NCBI RefSeq assembly: GCF_022605725.1
Contig: NC_065554.1
Span: forward strand, 8,575,100-8,639,099
Source of the DNA: Anthonomus grandis grandis
Taxonomy: Eukaryota; Arthropoda; Insecta; Coleoptera; Curculionidae
Reading direction: 5' to 3'
Length of the DNA: 64,000 bases
Position numbers and translations under genes: made by a program. This document shows positions 33,125-43,354 of this stretch, piece by piece; the stretch's first letter is position 1, and every line of letters begins with the position of its first letter. Under the pieces are notes generated by a model. The model saw only the letters and a list, made by a program, of their open reading frames with translations, made no database searches and was not told the origin of the DNA.

Positions 33125-33830
33125 ATTTGGATCATACAAGATTTAAGTTCCTTCAAGATTGAGGATTATAAACTCATATACAATGACAGTAACGTAAACA
33201 AAAACAATGGTATTATTGTTGATGCGAAAAGTAAATATAAAGAACATCCAATGGTAGCTATTTTATATGTTGAAAGAATTAAAGTTATTGATATACATAT
33301 TCAGGTATCGGCAAAAAAGATTCTGTTGCAAGCACTTTATAGAGGTCACATGCGGTTTATCATAAAGAATGATATTCTAAAATGTCTTTTAGTAAATTAT
33401 TAGAGTAAAGCTGCTTTATACAAAAATATTTCTGGAAGATATAAACATCGACCTACAATCAAATGAAGTTTTGCTCTTGATTACCTGAACATATTGACCG
33501 AACATGAGTATATTTAATTAATAACCGAGTGTAGCAAAATACAAAATGAGTCAAGTTCTTGTATAGATCACGTATTTTTGTTGCACTGCAAAATAAATCA
33601 TTGGCAGTAAAAACTAATATTACAGACCATTTCCCTATAATTTCTTTGCTTTGACCTACAAAACTTAACTTCTCGGAATTATTTAGCTCAATACTTACAT
33701 ATTAAGTACCGAATGCTAGGTTGGGGAGAAGGTCCTTAAAAACACACAAAAAAGAATTGGAAATAATGCAAAAGTTGTATTTGAAAATTATGTTTCTGAA
33801 AAGAAACACTTATCCTTGTCATTTATTATA
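33125..33830 (+). pseudogene. LINE AP-endonuclease (EEP) remnant followed by an RT C-terminal piece
   Basis: Plus-strand fragments: KIEDYKLIYNDSNVNKNNGI, IVDAKSKYKEHPMVAIL, KVIDIHIQVSAKKILLQALY and, after a gap, ECSKIQNESSSCIDHVFLLH, then ITDHFPIISL. The order YN..xNKNNGI, ALYR, SCIDHVF and ITDHFPI corresponds to the exonuclease-endonuclease-phosphatase fold of Jockey-type LINEs, with SCIDH and the TDH ending holding active-site residues. From 33720, SLKTHKKELEIMQKLYLKIM and TYPCHLLY resemble the RT C-terminus, so the middle of the element is deleted. It ends where the mariner at 33831 begins. Confidence 0.6.
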
Positions 33831-35164
33831 CAGGGTGGCGCATCGACAACGAAACATAGGCATTTACTGGCAGTTTAGTTTTTTTGTGGAAAAACGCTCA
33901 AACCCCTCGATTTTGTTTTTGAGGGGACATAAGTTTGGTGAAAAATCAAGTTAACACGTGCAGCCCTCTGGACGGAGACCACCCGTAAAATCTTAAATGG
34001 AAAAAGAAGGTGAGTGATACCTTATTTTGAAGGCCTTTCAATTGATTTTAATGATGTAAATTTTATGTATTTCAAGCCAGTAGTTTTGAATATTTATTGA
34101 TTTAAAGCATCAATAAAACTAATACATCATCATTACTGAACATCAATATATTTAGAAGGAAAGTTTAAAGATGAAGAATGAAATGACCCGTCAGGCAAGT
34201 AAATGTTGGAAATGACGACCACGACTCCCTATGTAGTAATGAAGATTTTGCTCAAAATATTGCCGCACATTTTGCACTATTTGAGGAGTAATTTGAAAAT
34301 ACTCATGCCACAATTCTTTGCCGCAAATCTTCTAAGTAGCATAGACTTTGCTTTTCTAAGTGGCCAAAAGTGATAAATCTGGCAATCTTGGGGGCCATTA
34401 AATGGTACCTCTTCTACCAATCCATCGATCTGGAAACGTCTGATCTAAATATTATCGAACACGTAATGCGTCATGTGGTGGGGCACCATTTTGTTGGAAC
34501 ATCGACCTTTTCGCAATTTATTGCCGATCATTCGGATTTTCAATTATGGTAGGTGGATGGAAGATCGATGATGTCTTCCAGTAATTCCAAATAAATGTCA
34601 CCAAATATTTAATTTTTGTGGCTGCTCTCTGTGTACCTCATGATAAATTCTGGCATTAGAATCCAACCAATATCAGCATGATTATGACGATTTACTACGC
34701 CATTTAAGCAAAACAATGGAGATGAGAGATCAGGAACTATGAACTAAATTTTTAATAAAAATAAGTACAAGTACCCTTCTAAGCTTTCTTCGATAAACAA
34801 TTTTTTTATTTTTAACAACAAAATGATAAACAAACTGTGGCGTAGTGAAGAAAAGCACTTACTTATTGGGTAAATGCTTTTACAAAATTTTCTTTTTGAA
34901 AGTATTACAAATAACCTGATGAACCTACTCAGTCTACTTTAAGCTTTAAATCAATAAGTCTTTAAAACTACTGAATTGAAGTACATAAATTTTACATCAT
35001 TATAAATGCAATTAAAAGATCTTTAAAATAAATAAGGTATCACTTGACCGCTATGGATGAAATGCTACAAAAAGAGCTATAGATGCTTAAAAACTGCCTA
35101 CCAAATCTTAAGGTATCAAATTTATCGAAAAAAGTGAGTCTCTTCTTTTATTTTTACCACCCTG
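33831..35164 (-). mobile_element. Mariner element, degenerate
   Basis: Left end CAGGGTGGCGCATCG after TA (33829-33830); right end ...TTTTACCACCCTG near 35164. Inverted subterminal similarity is clear between about 34010-34085 (GTGATACCTTATTTTGAAGG ... TTTTATGTATTTCAAG) and 34966-35046. A further CACCCTG followed by TA at 35266-35274 could be the real right end, giving doubled terminal words about 105 bp apart. Contains a minus-strand transposase fossil. Confidence 0.65.
34195..34640 (-). pseudogene. Mariner transposase C-terminal half, catalytic residue altered
   Basis: On the minus strand: QQNGAPPHDALRVR, then DQTFPDRWIGRRGTI and WPPRLPDLS, a SKVYAT-like piece, and a C-terminus SRGRHFQHL-like (from 34220 downwards, YIGSRGRHFQ). 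The family normally has QQDGAPPH; here the aspartate is asparagine, so the active site is broken. Two stops occur in this short stretch. The segment resembles the minus-strand transposase pieces at 58960-59375 (both have FPNR/FPDRWIGRRG). Confidence 0.65.
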
Positions 35165-35514
35165 CAGTATAAAATCGATGATGTTTAGCACGTGTTCATA
35201 AGAACTTTCTTTGCTGGATTTCGTCTAAGGAGTACGCCCCTAATTTATGTCACAATATTAAAAAACACCCTGTATCCAAAACAATAAATTTTGAACTTAA
35301 ACTGTTTGTGATCAAATGATGTCGTGTTGAATTTCATTCATTGAATCTCGTCAATACCGACGTGCATGTCAAAATATGCATTAAACCATAACAACCCCTG
35401 ATCCTTTACGTCACTTCTCAAGTCTATGATAGCATCCATAATACGTACTAATCTCTAATTAACACAAAACTCATTAAAATCTAATCACCAAATACGAAAA
35501 ATGCAGGAGAATAT

Positions 35515-35760
35515 CCGGCAACGTCGCACACGCGACGTCCCGTAACAATGCGTTTGCGATGCGACGAGCATGCGCCTACGTCAATCGCTGCACTTTCTTC
35601 CACACGTTTTTCGCAATGCATCTGGCAACAGCTGTCTCTACACCGGTAGAAGTGCGGCTGTTGCTGAACGTGTGTCGTTTACTAATTCAGGATTCAGGTC
35701 AGATTGGCGCGCTGAGTGGGTCTCGCAAGGACTCTGTTTGTTAGAAGCCGGAGCCCAGAA
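35515..35760. other. CpG-rich island with a 7-bp hairpin
   Basis: This segment has many CG dinucleotides and far higher GC than the background. It starts with the hairpin ACGTCGC-ACAC-GCGACGT (35521-35538). Two overlapping plus-strand frames (35559-35791) are open but their proteins are unfamiliar. Could be a host promoter or first exon, or part of an unrecognised repeat. Confidence 0.4.
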
Positions 35761-36104
35761 TTTAATTATTTTTATATACGATATGTTCTAGATCATTAAA
35801 GATTTTAAGTTGTAAATTTGGCTACCATAGTATTTTTAAATTAAAACATGCATTGCATACACGCATGTATAATGTTCTTTAAAAAATCAAATTAATTTTT
35901 ATATATATATATATAATTTAACAAATCTAAAAATGATATACGCAAGATGTATAGACTTATGAATACAACGGGTAAAAACCTAATAAAAATAAAGCATTTT
36001 TAAATAACAAAGCAAATTATTGTAATCAATATTTTATTAATGTTGGAGTAAATATGATAAATCGATTAAAAAAACCTAACAGACAATTAAAAGTTAATTA
36101 TTTT

Positions 36105-37500
36105 CAATGTTCCTAAAGCCAACTAGTAAAAATGAATTAATTAAACACATATTTTCTTTGAAAAACAGCTCCGCCCCTAGAATAGATATTATTAGAATAA
36201 AATTTATAAAATATTTTCATAATTATCTTATTGAACTATACTAGTTCATATTATAAATTTAATGATTATATTACTCAATTTAAAATATCAATGGTTACAA
36301 ACTGCATCTACAAATCAGGTGACAAGTGTGAAATAGGTAATTATCGCCCTATAAACATAATCCATAATTTTTCCAAGCTCTTCGAGAAAGTTTTGAAGAC
36401 TTGTAGACTATTTACAGACTTGTCGACTATTTACAGATGAATAAGTTATTATCACAAAATCAGTTCGGTTTGATTGTGAGGCTTAGTACATCTGATGCTG
36501 TCTGTGAAGTAACTAGACAAGTCAATCAAGCTGTAGATGCCGATAGAAAGTGTTTTTGGACCTGGCAAAGGGTTTTGACACGGTGCCGCGTGAGCTTCTG
36601 CTAGAAACTTTAGAATTACATGGTAGAAGTTACTATGTAATTCTATCATGGTATCATGGTAGAAGAACAAGAATACTTTAAAAAAATAAATATTGAACCT
36701 AGTGAATTTTCACATATAAAAATTGGAATTCGACAAGAAACGGTTATTGGCCCTATACTTTTTATAACATACGCTAATGCTCTGACTAATCTCAACATTC
36801 ATAATGGATCACTGATATCATAGGTAGATGATACGGTTGTGGTGTTTCATGGAACTTCTTGGGATGAAACAAAAAGAATTACAGAGCTTGGATTAGAGGT
36901 ACTTAAAACTGGTTAGATTCCTTTAAATTAAGTCTAAACATTCGAAAAACAAACTATATTGCATTTTCAGTTATAGCTACTAATCGTCCCACCTTTCATA
37001 GAATTAAACTTCAGTCAATTGATATCAAAGAGGTTCCATTCACCAAATATCTAGGTATAATAGTTGATAAACATTTAAAGTGGGACCAACACATTATAAA
37101 ATTGACAGAAAATATCTGTAAATTTATTTATCGATTTTATATTTTAATAAATATTTTGAATGAATGGAAAGCTTATATGAAAATACTCTAAAACAACTTC
37201 ATTACAGTACAAAACTCTATTTTAAAGGTTATATACAAAAAAGAAAAAAGATTTCCTACTCAACAGCTATATTTTGAACAGATTTTTAATATACGTTCAA
37301 TATATATTTTGTCAACATACGCTACCAGGAATTATGTAAACAGGCACTTAAAAATACCAAATATTTAAAAAAGGAATAGATCATAGATTTTTAGGATATC
37401 TGGCTCCAAAATGTTAGAACATTCTTCCAACTAGTTTAAGAGCTGTTCGCAATATTAAACAATTTAGTAAGGGCTGTAGGGAATTTATATTTTTAAATGA
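36105..37500 (+). pseudogene. CR1/Jockey-like LINE reverse transcriptase, strongly decayed
   Basis: Plus-strand pieces in order: PTSKNELIKHIFSLKNSSAP, CEIGNYRPINIIHNFSKLFE, NKLLSQNQFGLIVRLSTSDA, VCEVTRQVNQAVDADRKCF, a damaged motif A (normally LDLAKAFDTV; here LDLAKGFDTV split by a frameshift), KKINIEPSEFSHIKIGIRQE, TVIGPILFITYANALTNLNI, a stop and VDDTVVVFHG (motif C, first residues lost, DD kept), LDSFKLSLNIRKTNYIAFSV, FTKYLGIIVDKHLKWDQHI. The rest of the C-terminus fades out near 37500. At least eight stops or shifts. Start and end are estimates. Confidence 0.7.
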
Positions 37501-38059
37501 AGAAATTTTAATTTTTTTAAAATAGTTCAAACGAAAAAAGATAATTTGTTTTTTTTTATGGTTATCTAGTGGTTCGATTTTTTGTTTCTTTCTATGACTG
37601 CTATTGATACTGTAGGACAAGTTATGCTGATTTTAGCTAGAAGTTATATGTTCTGGTTAATTTACATCTTAATTTTTTTTTGTATAATTTACTTTATACA
37701 CACACCGGTGTTGACGTATCTAGGTGCACGTCAAATAGAGAAAGACGTTTAATAACTAATAAGAAATTTTAAATGAATTCTTATTGTAACATTAGTTCTA
37801 AGTTGATTAATAAATTTGAATTTAAGTTTTAACTAATTTTAGAGAGACTTACCGGAAAAAAACTCTTTTAATATAAAATTTCGTTTTTTTTTTGATTATT
37901 TCTTTTAATAAAAAGTATTAGGGTAAGTAAACTATAAAACTTGCCAAGACCAAATATTACGGGGATAGCCTGGAGTCTGCTAACAACAAAGAGAAGGAGA
38001 CACGGAGCACTGTTAATTCTCTACGAGATGTTAAGAAATCTAAAATGCATGACTGTTAA

Positions 38060-38775
38060 TTAGATGCTTATACAATCAATTCATTTTACTGCTTAGTTGC
38101 TTTTTACTTTTTACTTTATCCCTATCACAACTGAACAAATCATAAAAACCTTACGAGAAGTAAAAACTAAAGATTATTCAAGTTGTTCATCAGCTCTATT
38201 ATCATTGGCTAAATGCATTAATGCCTCTTTGGATGGTGACTTTTCGGCTCTCGTAAAGTAAGCTATAGTAATTCCCACTTTTAAGCAAGGAGAGAATATT
38301 TCTGCTAATTTTAGACCTATATCTCTACTTCCTTTACTCTATAAGATCGTAAAAAAGTTGCTTAAAACTAAAAGTAAAATAAATGCACAAAAAAAAGTCT
38401 CTTTTAAATAAGGATCGATTTGGTTTTCAGTGTGCTATACAAGTGAGCTGTTTTTCACCTATTGGAGAAGCTTTATCTGAGCCTCAATAATATGGGGATG
38501 CAGCCGCAGTAATGTTTTGCGATCTCGCAAACGCCTTCGACTGTGTGTCACAAAATACTGCCGCAAAAATTATAAATTCATGACTTCAGAGGCGTGACTT
38601 CGAAATGAGTAAAATCATTTGTCTGACAGGGTTCATTTTGGTAGTTTCTGAATCAAGGCAGCTAAGTGTCACAACATGTGTGGCGTAAGGCTCTGTTCTT
38701 GGTCCGCTACTATTTCAGAGAACAACAATGCATATCTTTTACTCATGTTAGTACTATTCTTTGATATAGTCGAGA
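38060..38775 (+). pseudogene. Jockey-like LINE RT N-terminal half, decayed
   Basis: Plus-strand pieces: TTEQIIKTLREVKTKDYSSC, SSALLSLAKCINASLDG, AIVIPTFKQGENISANFRPI, SLLPLLYKIVKKLLKTK (RT domains 0-1), AAVMFCDLANAFDCVSQ (motif A with its catalytic Asp) and GSVLGPLLF (motif B). It stops abruptly at the hAT terminal sequence near 38782, which probably cut it. Stops are frequent. Confidence 0.65.
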
Positions 38776-39089
38776 TACAACCAGAGCCGGCTCGAGAACA
38801 ATTGGCCTACGCGAACTTAAAATTTTGACCTTCTCCCCCCATCCTGATTTTAGTATTTATTTTGCTAAACGTCAAAAATTGTTGGTTGTTAAAGATGTAC
38901 ATTATTCACCTTAAGTATTTATTTGGTTAAAAATTGTTGGTGCACTCGAATCTACTGTAATTTGTTCTTTAAAACATAAGAAATACTTTTTTACTTTGAA
39001 TGGATTAGAAACTTCTTGATGAATATTAATAAAAAATGATGAATAAAAAGTACAGAGCAAAATATTTCAATATACGAATTTAAATTTAA

Positions 39090-39983
39090 AATAAATTTAT
39101 TTATCAATAACATTATAAACATAATTATCAAGTTACAATAAATATAATAAATATGAAATCCTTAGCACAGGTGCAAACCTGTGAACCAAGGCCCCTTTTT
39201 AAAAAAGAAGAATAAAGAAAAACAAAGAATAATAAGCACTATTATCCTGGCCAATATAAACACTTTTCTTAATACAAATTTATGATAATACAGTTTTTTT
39301 AACAGTAAAAATACCAGAGGGAGGTTGGAAGATGCACAAGGGGTGCAAAAGAAAACGTGGCATGTAAACAAATGCTACTTGTAAAGAAATTTTAGATGGT
39401 GGCGAGCGGATACCAAAGCCTTCTAAAAAATATATATACAGCCATTTTCATGGTTTCTAACACCTTAATTGTATTTATTTCAAATTAAATTAAGCATTTC
39501 ATTGCTGTTTTTCAAGGAGATAATTTTGAATATATTTTTTTAAATAAATTTGTTACTTAAATAGGGAGTAATATGATTTCTAAATGGTATTTTGAATGCA
39601 AAAGCATACAGCAGTTTTGGAGTTTTTGTATAGTGTAAGCAGCTGTTTTAGTCAAGGAATCGGAATACAAAATATCACAGTAATCGAGCCAAGAGAGAAT
39701 AGTGAATTACATAAATTATATTTAATATTAGATGGTAAATAATTTTTTAGCCAATAGAGTTTTTTAGGCGTATATATGCAATTTTAAATTTATTTTTGAT
39801 ATGAGTTTAAAATGTAATACCACTGTCAAAATATACGGCCAGATTTTTGACCTCATTGACCTCAAAAGCTGAAAAAACCTCAAAAGCATTTTTGCCACAA
39901 CTCAGTATTATTGTATAAGATTTGGAAGCATTTAATTTTAAGTTGTGATCCTGTGAAAAGCTATTAATACTTTTTGAAAATTT
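39090..39983 (-). pseudogene. 3' end of a Jockey-like LINE (paralogue of the split LINE at 27945)
   Basis: Collinear with 27945-28455 plus 29745-30140 in the same (minus) orientation: shared blocks include TAGCACAGGTGCAAACCTGT, AATTGTATTTATTTCAAATT, AAGGAGATAATTTTGA, ATCACAGTAATCGAGC and TTTAAGTTGTGATCCTGTGA. It lacks the mariner found in the other copy and so provides its empty site. About 220 bp (39200-39420) are extra relative to that copy and may be a small further insertion. 5'-truncated inside the RT C-terminus. Confidence 0.75.
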
Positions 39984-40139
39984 TAAAAATTTAACTTAAA
40001 AAATCAAACTTTTTAAAATACTATATCAATTTATATTTTTTATTTTTTTTTATATAAAATACGCTTCGACACTTCTTGTTTATACCAGTGTTACATGCTG
40101 TTGTTAGTCAAAACTTACAACTTTGATTTTTTTATTTTT

Positions 40140-41100
40140 TGTGTCTTTAACCTAGAAAACGATGATATAATTTCTGTTTTTCTATTTCTGTTAATTTTTC
40201 GGACAATTTCTTGTTCAATTGAAAGAATCGCTAAACCTACAAGACTATCTTGAGTCATAGTTTGATGCAAGTAGGTTTTAACAATTTCAAATTTAAAAAG
40301 TTATATATTATATTCACTACTAGCAACCGACATTGGAATTGTTTGTAAAATTCGCATTGCAATATTTACATTAGGCATAAAGTCTGACAATTTATGTTCT
40401 AAAACATAACTTAGTATATAATAAGGATTTGCCGATTTTGGAACTCTTCGTGCAATCATTTATAGTTTATCACGCAAATCAGTAGCATCAAAATCTTCTG
40501 TATTATTGAGATTAAACCTTGTTCTAACCTTGCAATGTTTCTATATCGTTTCTCGACTTTTATTATGCAATTTCTGAATGATGTTCAAACCTCCAAAAAC
40601 AAGATTCATGTGTTTGAATTGAAGAAATATTTTATCAATAAAATTAATTGCAGTATCCAAAATAGAAATTTATTTTGAATTTTTGCGCTTCATCTACAAT
40701 GGGTTCATCATTTACTTCATATAAAAACTGTTTTTGTTTTTTCGTTTTTTTTCTAGGCCAGACTACTAAAAGTTAGAGGTAATGCCGAGATTCTAAGCGA
40801 TAGTTTTAACATCAATGAATTTTTGTTCAAAATCAATATCTTTTACAGTTTTAGTGGCACAAAACTGCTTAGTACACGTTTGAAGATTTTTTAACTAGAG
40901 AAGTTTACTGTTAATATTGAATCTTCATAAAAAAAAATGTACCATACAATCAATTTCACGACAAATCCATATCTAAAATTTTTTGTCGTAAAAGCTTTAC
41001 TTTTTGTTCGTAGTGCATAACGAGTTCGACCTTTTACAATAGTATTGTTAGCTAATTCAATTATAGCGTCTTATATATTGCTCAGTTAATACCTTAGACT
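40140..41100 (-). pseudogene. hAT transposase (zinc finger MYM-type-1-like), broken
   Basis: Read right to left: RKKTKKQKQFLYEVNDEPIV, then a piece with FIDKIFLQFKHMNLVFGGLN, IARRVPKSANPYYILSYVLE, HKLSDFMPNVNIAMRILQTI, PMSVASSEYN and FKFEIVKTYLHQTMTQD, ending with SLVGLAILSIEQEIVRKI. This is the C-terminal dimerisation region of hAT proteins of the zinc-finger-MYM-1 kind (PxxxxxAER.FS...IK..LR..M.Q.RL..LA.L.IE). The serine-glutamate pair SSEYN stands where AERSFS is usual. Stops and shifts show it is dead. The catalytic centre upstream is not readable. Confidence 0.65.
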
Positions 41101-41164
41101 CTTACCTCAGACTTTTCATTGATTGACAATTAGAAGCAACCTAGGGGTATCAGTGGCTAAAGAC

Positions 41165-41800
41165 GCCTATTTTTTATTGCTAAAATCTCCCTTACACTAT
41201 GGGATTTTTTTTTAAGACACGCATCCGCAAATTTATTTAACTCCATGTTTGTTTTGCAAAAGTGTGGCCTAAGACATTTATGTCTTTTTAAGTATCTTGA
41301 GTCTTGCAAACCTCATTTTATTATTCAGAAATTTTTAATATATTTGCCATCTTTATATGTATATACTGGAGACTGTTTACTACTTGATCCATACGAAGTA
41401 TTCTTTAGTTATCCAGTCGAAAAATGTAAATCTTCCTATATAATACTCGATCACCATATAATATAAATTTATCAATCCCTACCTCGTCTTTAACAAGAAA
41501 CTCAATTTTTTACGAGAGTAAAAAAATATTTAACTATTTCCATGGACTCTTCGGAAGACTGTTTATTTAGGAAAGAGTTAACAAAGATGTTAAAGAAGAA
41601 CTAAGATAGTTGTGAAAGACGATTATACTATACAGGAATACTTCTTGCACCCTTTATAAGTTCTTTTTTTTCTGGCTTATGCGTGTATTTGGTACTTAAG
41701 CTTAAGCGATGAATTATTGTAATCTAGGTAATATATACTAATTTAATTTATATGTTTATAATGTTTTTATGTGTATAAATCAATTTGTTCTAAATTCTAT
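41165..41800. other. No assignable gene
   Basis: A 73-codon plus-strand frame (41245-41466) is open but not recognised. Otherwise AT-rich. Confidence 0.4.
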
Positions 41801-41801
41801 A

Positions 41802-43352
41802 CAGGGTGTTACTTAAAGGTATGTCATAATTTAAAAGGGACATTCCTGGACCGATTTTAAGTCAAAAAGTTTATATAAACATGGGTCCTAAAATGATTAG
41901 TTTTTAAGATACAGGGTGTTAAAGTTTTATTTTTTTTTCGTTTTTAATAAATTTTTCAAATACGGTTTAAAATATTGAACTGAATTTTGGCACAGGATAT
42001 TATGGCATAAAAACACATTTTTTAGATGTTCACTTACTTTTTTTTAGCAACCAGTGGCGTAGCTATAAAAAATTTTTAATACAATTTTACCAAAAAAATA
42101 CTACGCTATTGACTTACGAAAAAAATTATGATTTTATCTTAATTATCAATCAATTATAAACAAAAAATTCCTTTATGACTTTTGCTGTAAATCTTATCGT
42201 TTGGGTGTAATCGTTAATTAAAAAAACGTCTTTTATGCATAAAATGCATCTTTAAAAATTATGGAAATAAATCAACGAGCAAAGCTAACTTTGCCAGCAA
42301 CTGTTTTTTTATTGTTGTAAACATTATGACACTGACATTAATGATTATTTTTCATTGTGTTAAGTTTGATTTTATTTTCAGTTTTTATTAGGTACATTTT
42401 TCAAATATTTATTTTCAAGTTATTTTTTACAAACTGGTGAACAAAAAGCAACAACAATTAAATACAATACATACATACATAATTTACAACAAATGTTGGA
42501 AATGACCACCTCTTGCCTCTATGCAGGCTTCCGCTCTTCTTCTCATAGGATCACGAACTCTTTCGGAAATTCCAGGCGTATTTCGTATAGTTTCACATCC
42601 GTCAATAGTTCTATTTCTTAGTTCTTCTAATGTCATAATTGGTGTCTGATAAACCAATGTTTTTAGGTGTCCCCACAAAAAAAAATCTAGGCTATTTAAA
42701 TCAGGTGATCTAGGTGGCCAAAACTGTGGTCCTCCACGGCCTATCCAGTTATTTCGGTAGACTCTATTTAAATGCTCACGAGCCAATATGCTAAAGTGGG
42801 CTGGAGCACCATCATGCATAACCCAAAGTTGTTGCCGTAACTGAAGAGGAACATCTTCGAGAAGCAAAGGCAAATCATTTTGGAGAAAATTACAATAATT
42901 CTGTCCGTTAAGGCGTCCTGGTAAAAAAGATGGTCCAATTAAATGATCGGATACGATACCGATCCAAATGTTTATTGAAAATTGTTCCTGAAAATGTGTC
43001 TCTGTAATCGCATGAGGGTTTTCTTGAGCCCAGTAATGATTGTTATGGATATTGATTATTGCATTTCTGGAGAAATTAGCTTCGTCCATAAACTAGATGT
43101 TCGCACCAAATTGAGGATTTTATTAATTTAAAAAATGTGTTTTTATGCCATAATATCCTGTGGCAAAATTCAGTTCAATATTTTAAACCGTATTTGAAAA
43201 ATTTATTAAAAACGAAAAAAAAAATAAAATTTTAACACCCTGTCTCTTAAAAACTAATCATTTTAGGACCCATGTTTATATGAACTTTTCGACTTAAAAT
43301 CGGTCCAGGAATGTCCCTTTTAAATTATGACATACCTTTAAGTAACACCCTG
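41802..43352 (-). mobile_element. Mariner-type transposon with 223-bp inverted repeats and internal direct repeats (IR/DR)
   Basis: Flanked by TA (41800-41801 and 43353-43354). The terminal inverted repeats are long, 41802-42024 and 43129-43352, and differ at only a few positions. Inside each repeat the terminal word CAGGGTGTTA recurs 110 bp from the end (41912; complement ending at 43242), giving four potential transposase sites in an inverted-repeat/direct-repeat arrangement like that known from Sleeping Beauty-type Tc1 elements. It encodes a 201-residue open transposase fragment on the minus strand. High identity of the arms suggests recent activity. Confidence 0.85.
42484..43089 (-). CDS. 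Mariner-type transposase, catalytic domain, N-terminus deleted
   Basis: Open frame of 201 residues with the DDD triad at about residues 2 (MDEANFS), 93 (VMHDGAPAH) and 130 (PPRSPDLNSLDFF); 36 residues lie between the second and third by hand count. NHYWAQENPH and FLWGHLKTLVY are further family landmarks, and it ends EARGGHFQHLL, a common mariner C-terminus. The codons just before the ATG read F then stop TAG, and only about 40 bp separate it from the inverted repeat, so the DNA-binding HTH half (about 150 residues) has been deleted. The ATG shown is thus an internal methionine. The protein would lack DNA binding and the element should be non-autonomous. Confidence 0.8.
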   Translation of the reverse strand: MDEANFSRNAIINIHNNHYWAQENPHAITETHFQEQFSINIWIGIVSDHLIGPSFLPGRLNGQNYCNFLQNDLPLLLEDVPLQLRQQLWVMHDGAPAHFSILAREHLNRVYRNNWIGRGGPQFWPPRSPDLNSLDFFLWGHLKTLVYQTPIMTLEELRNRTIDGCETIRNTPGISERVRDPMRRRAEACIEARGGHFQHLL

Positions 43353-43354
43353 TA

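Larger units (their letters stand above)
38782..41165 (-). mobile_element. hAT-family DNA transposon remnant, one end visible, LINE fragment inside
   Basis: CAGAGCCGGCTCGAG at 38782 is a typical hAT terminal inverted repeat (CAGxGCCGGCxC). Minus-strand hAT transposase pieces lie at 40140-41100. Between them, 39090-39983 is the 3' end of a LINE, best read as a later insertion. I do not see the partner terminal repeat on the right, so that end is an estimate. Confidence 0.55.

Noticed and set aside
35900..35925. TA microsatellite as functional element
   Set aside because: Short simple repeat of the kind expected in such AT-rich DNA.
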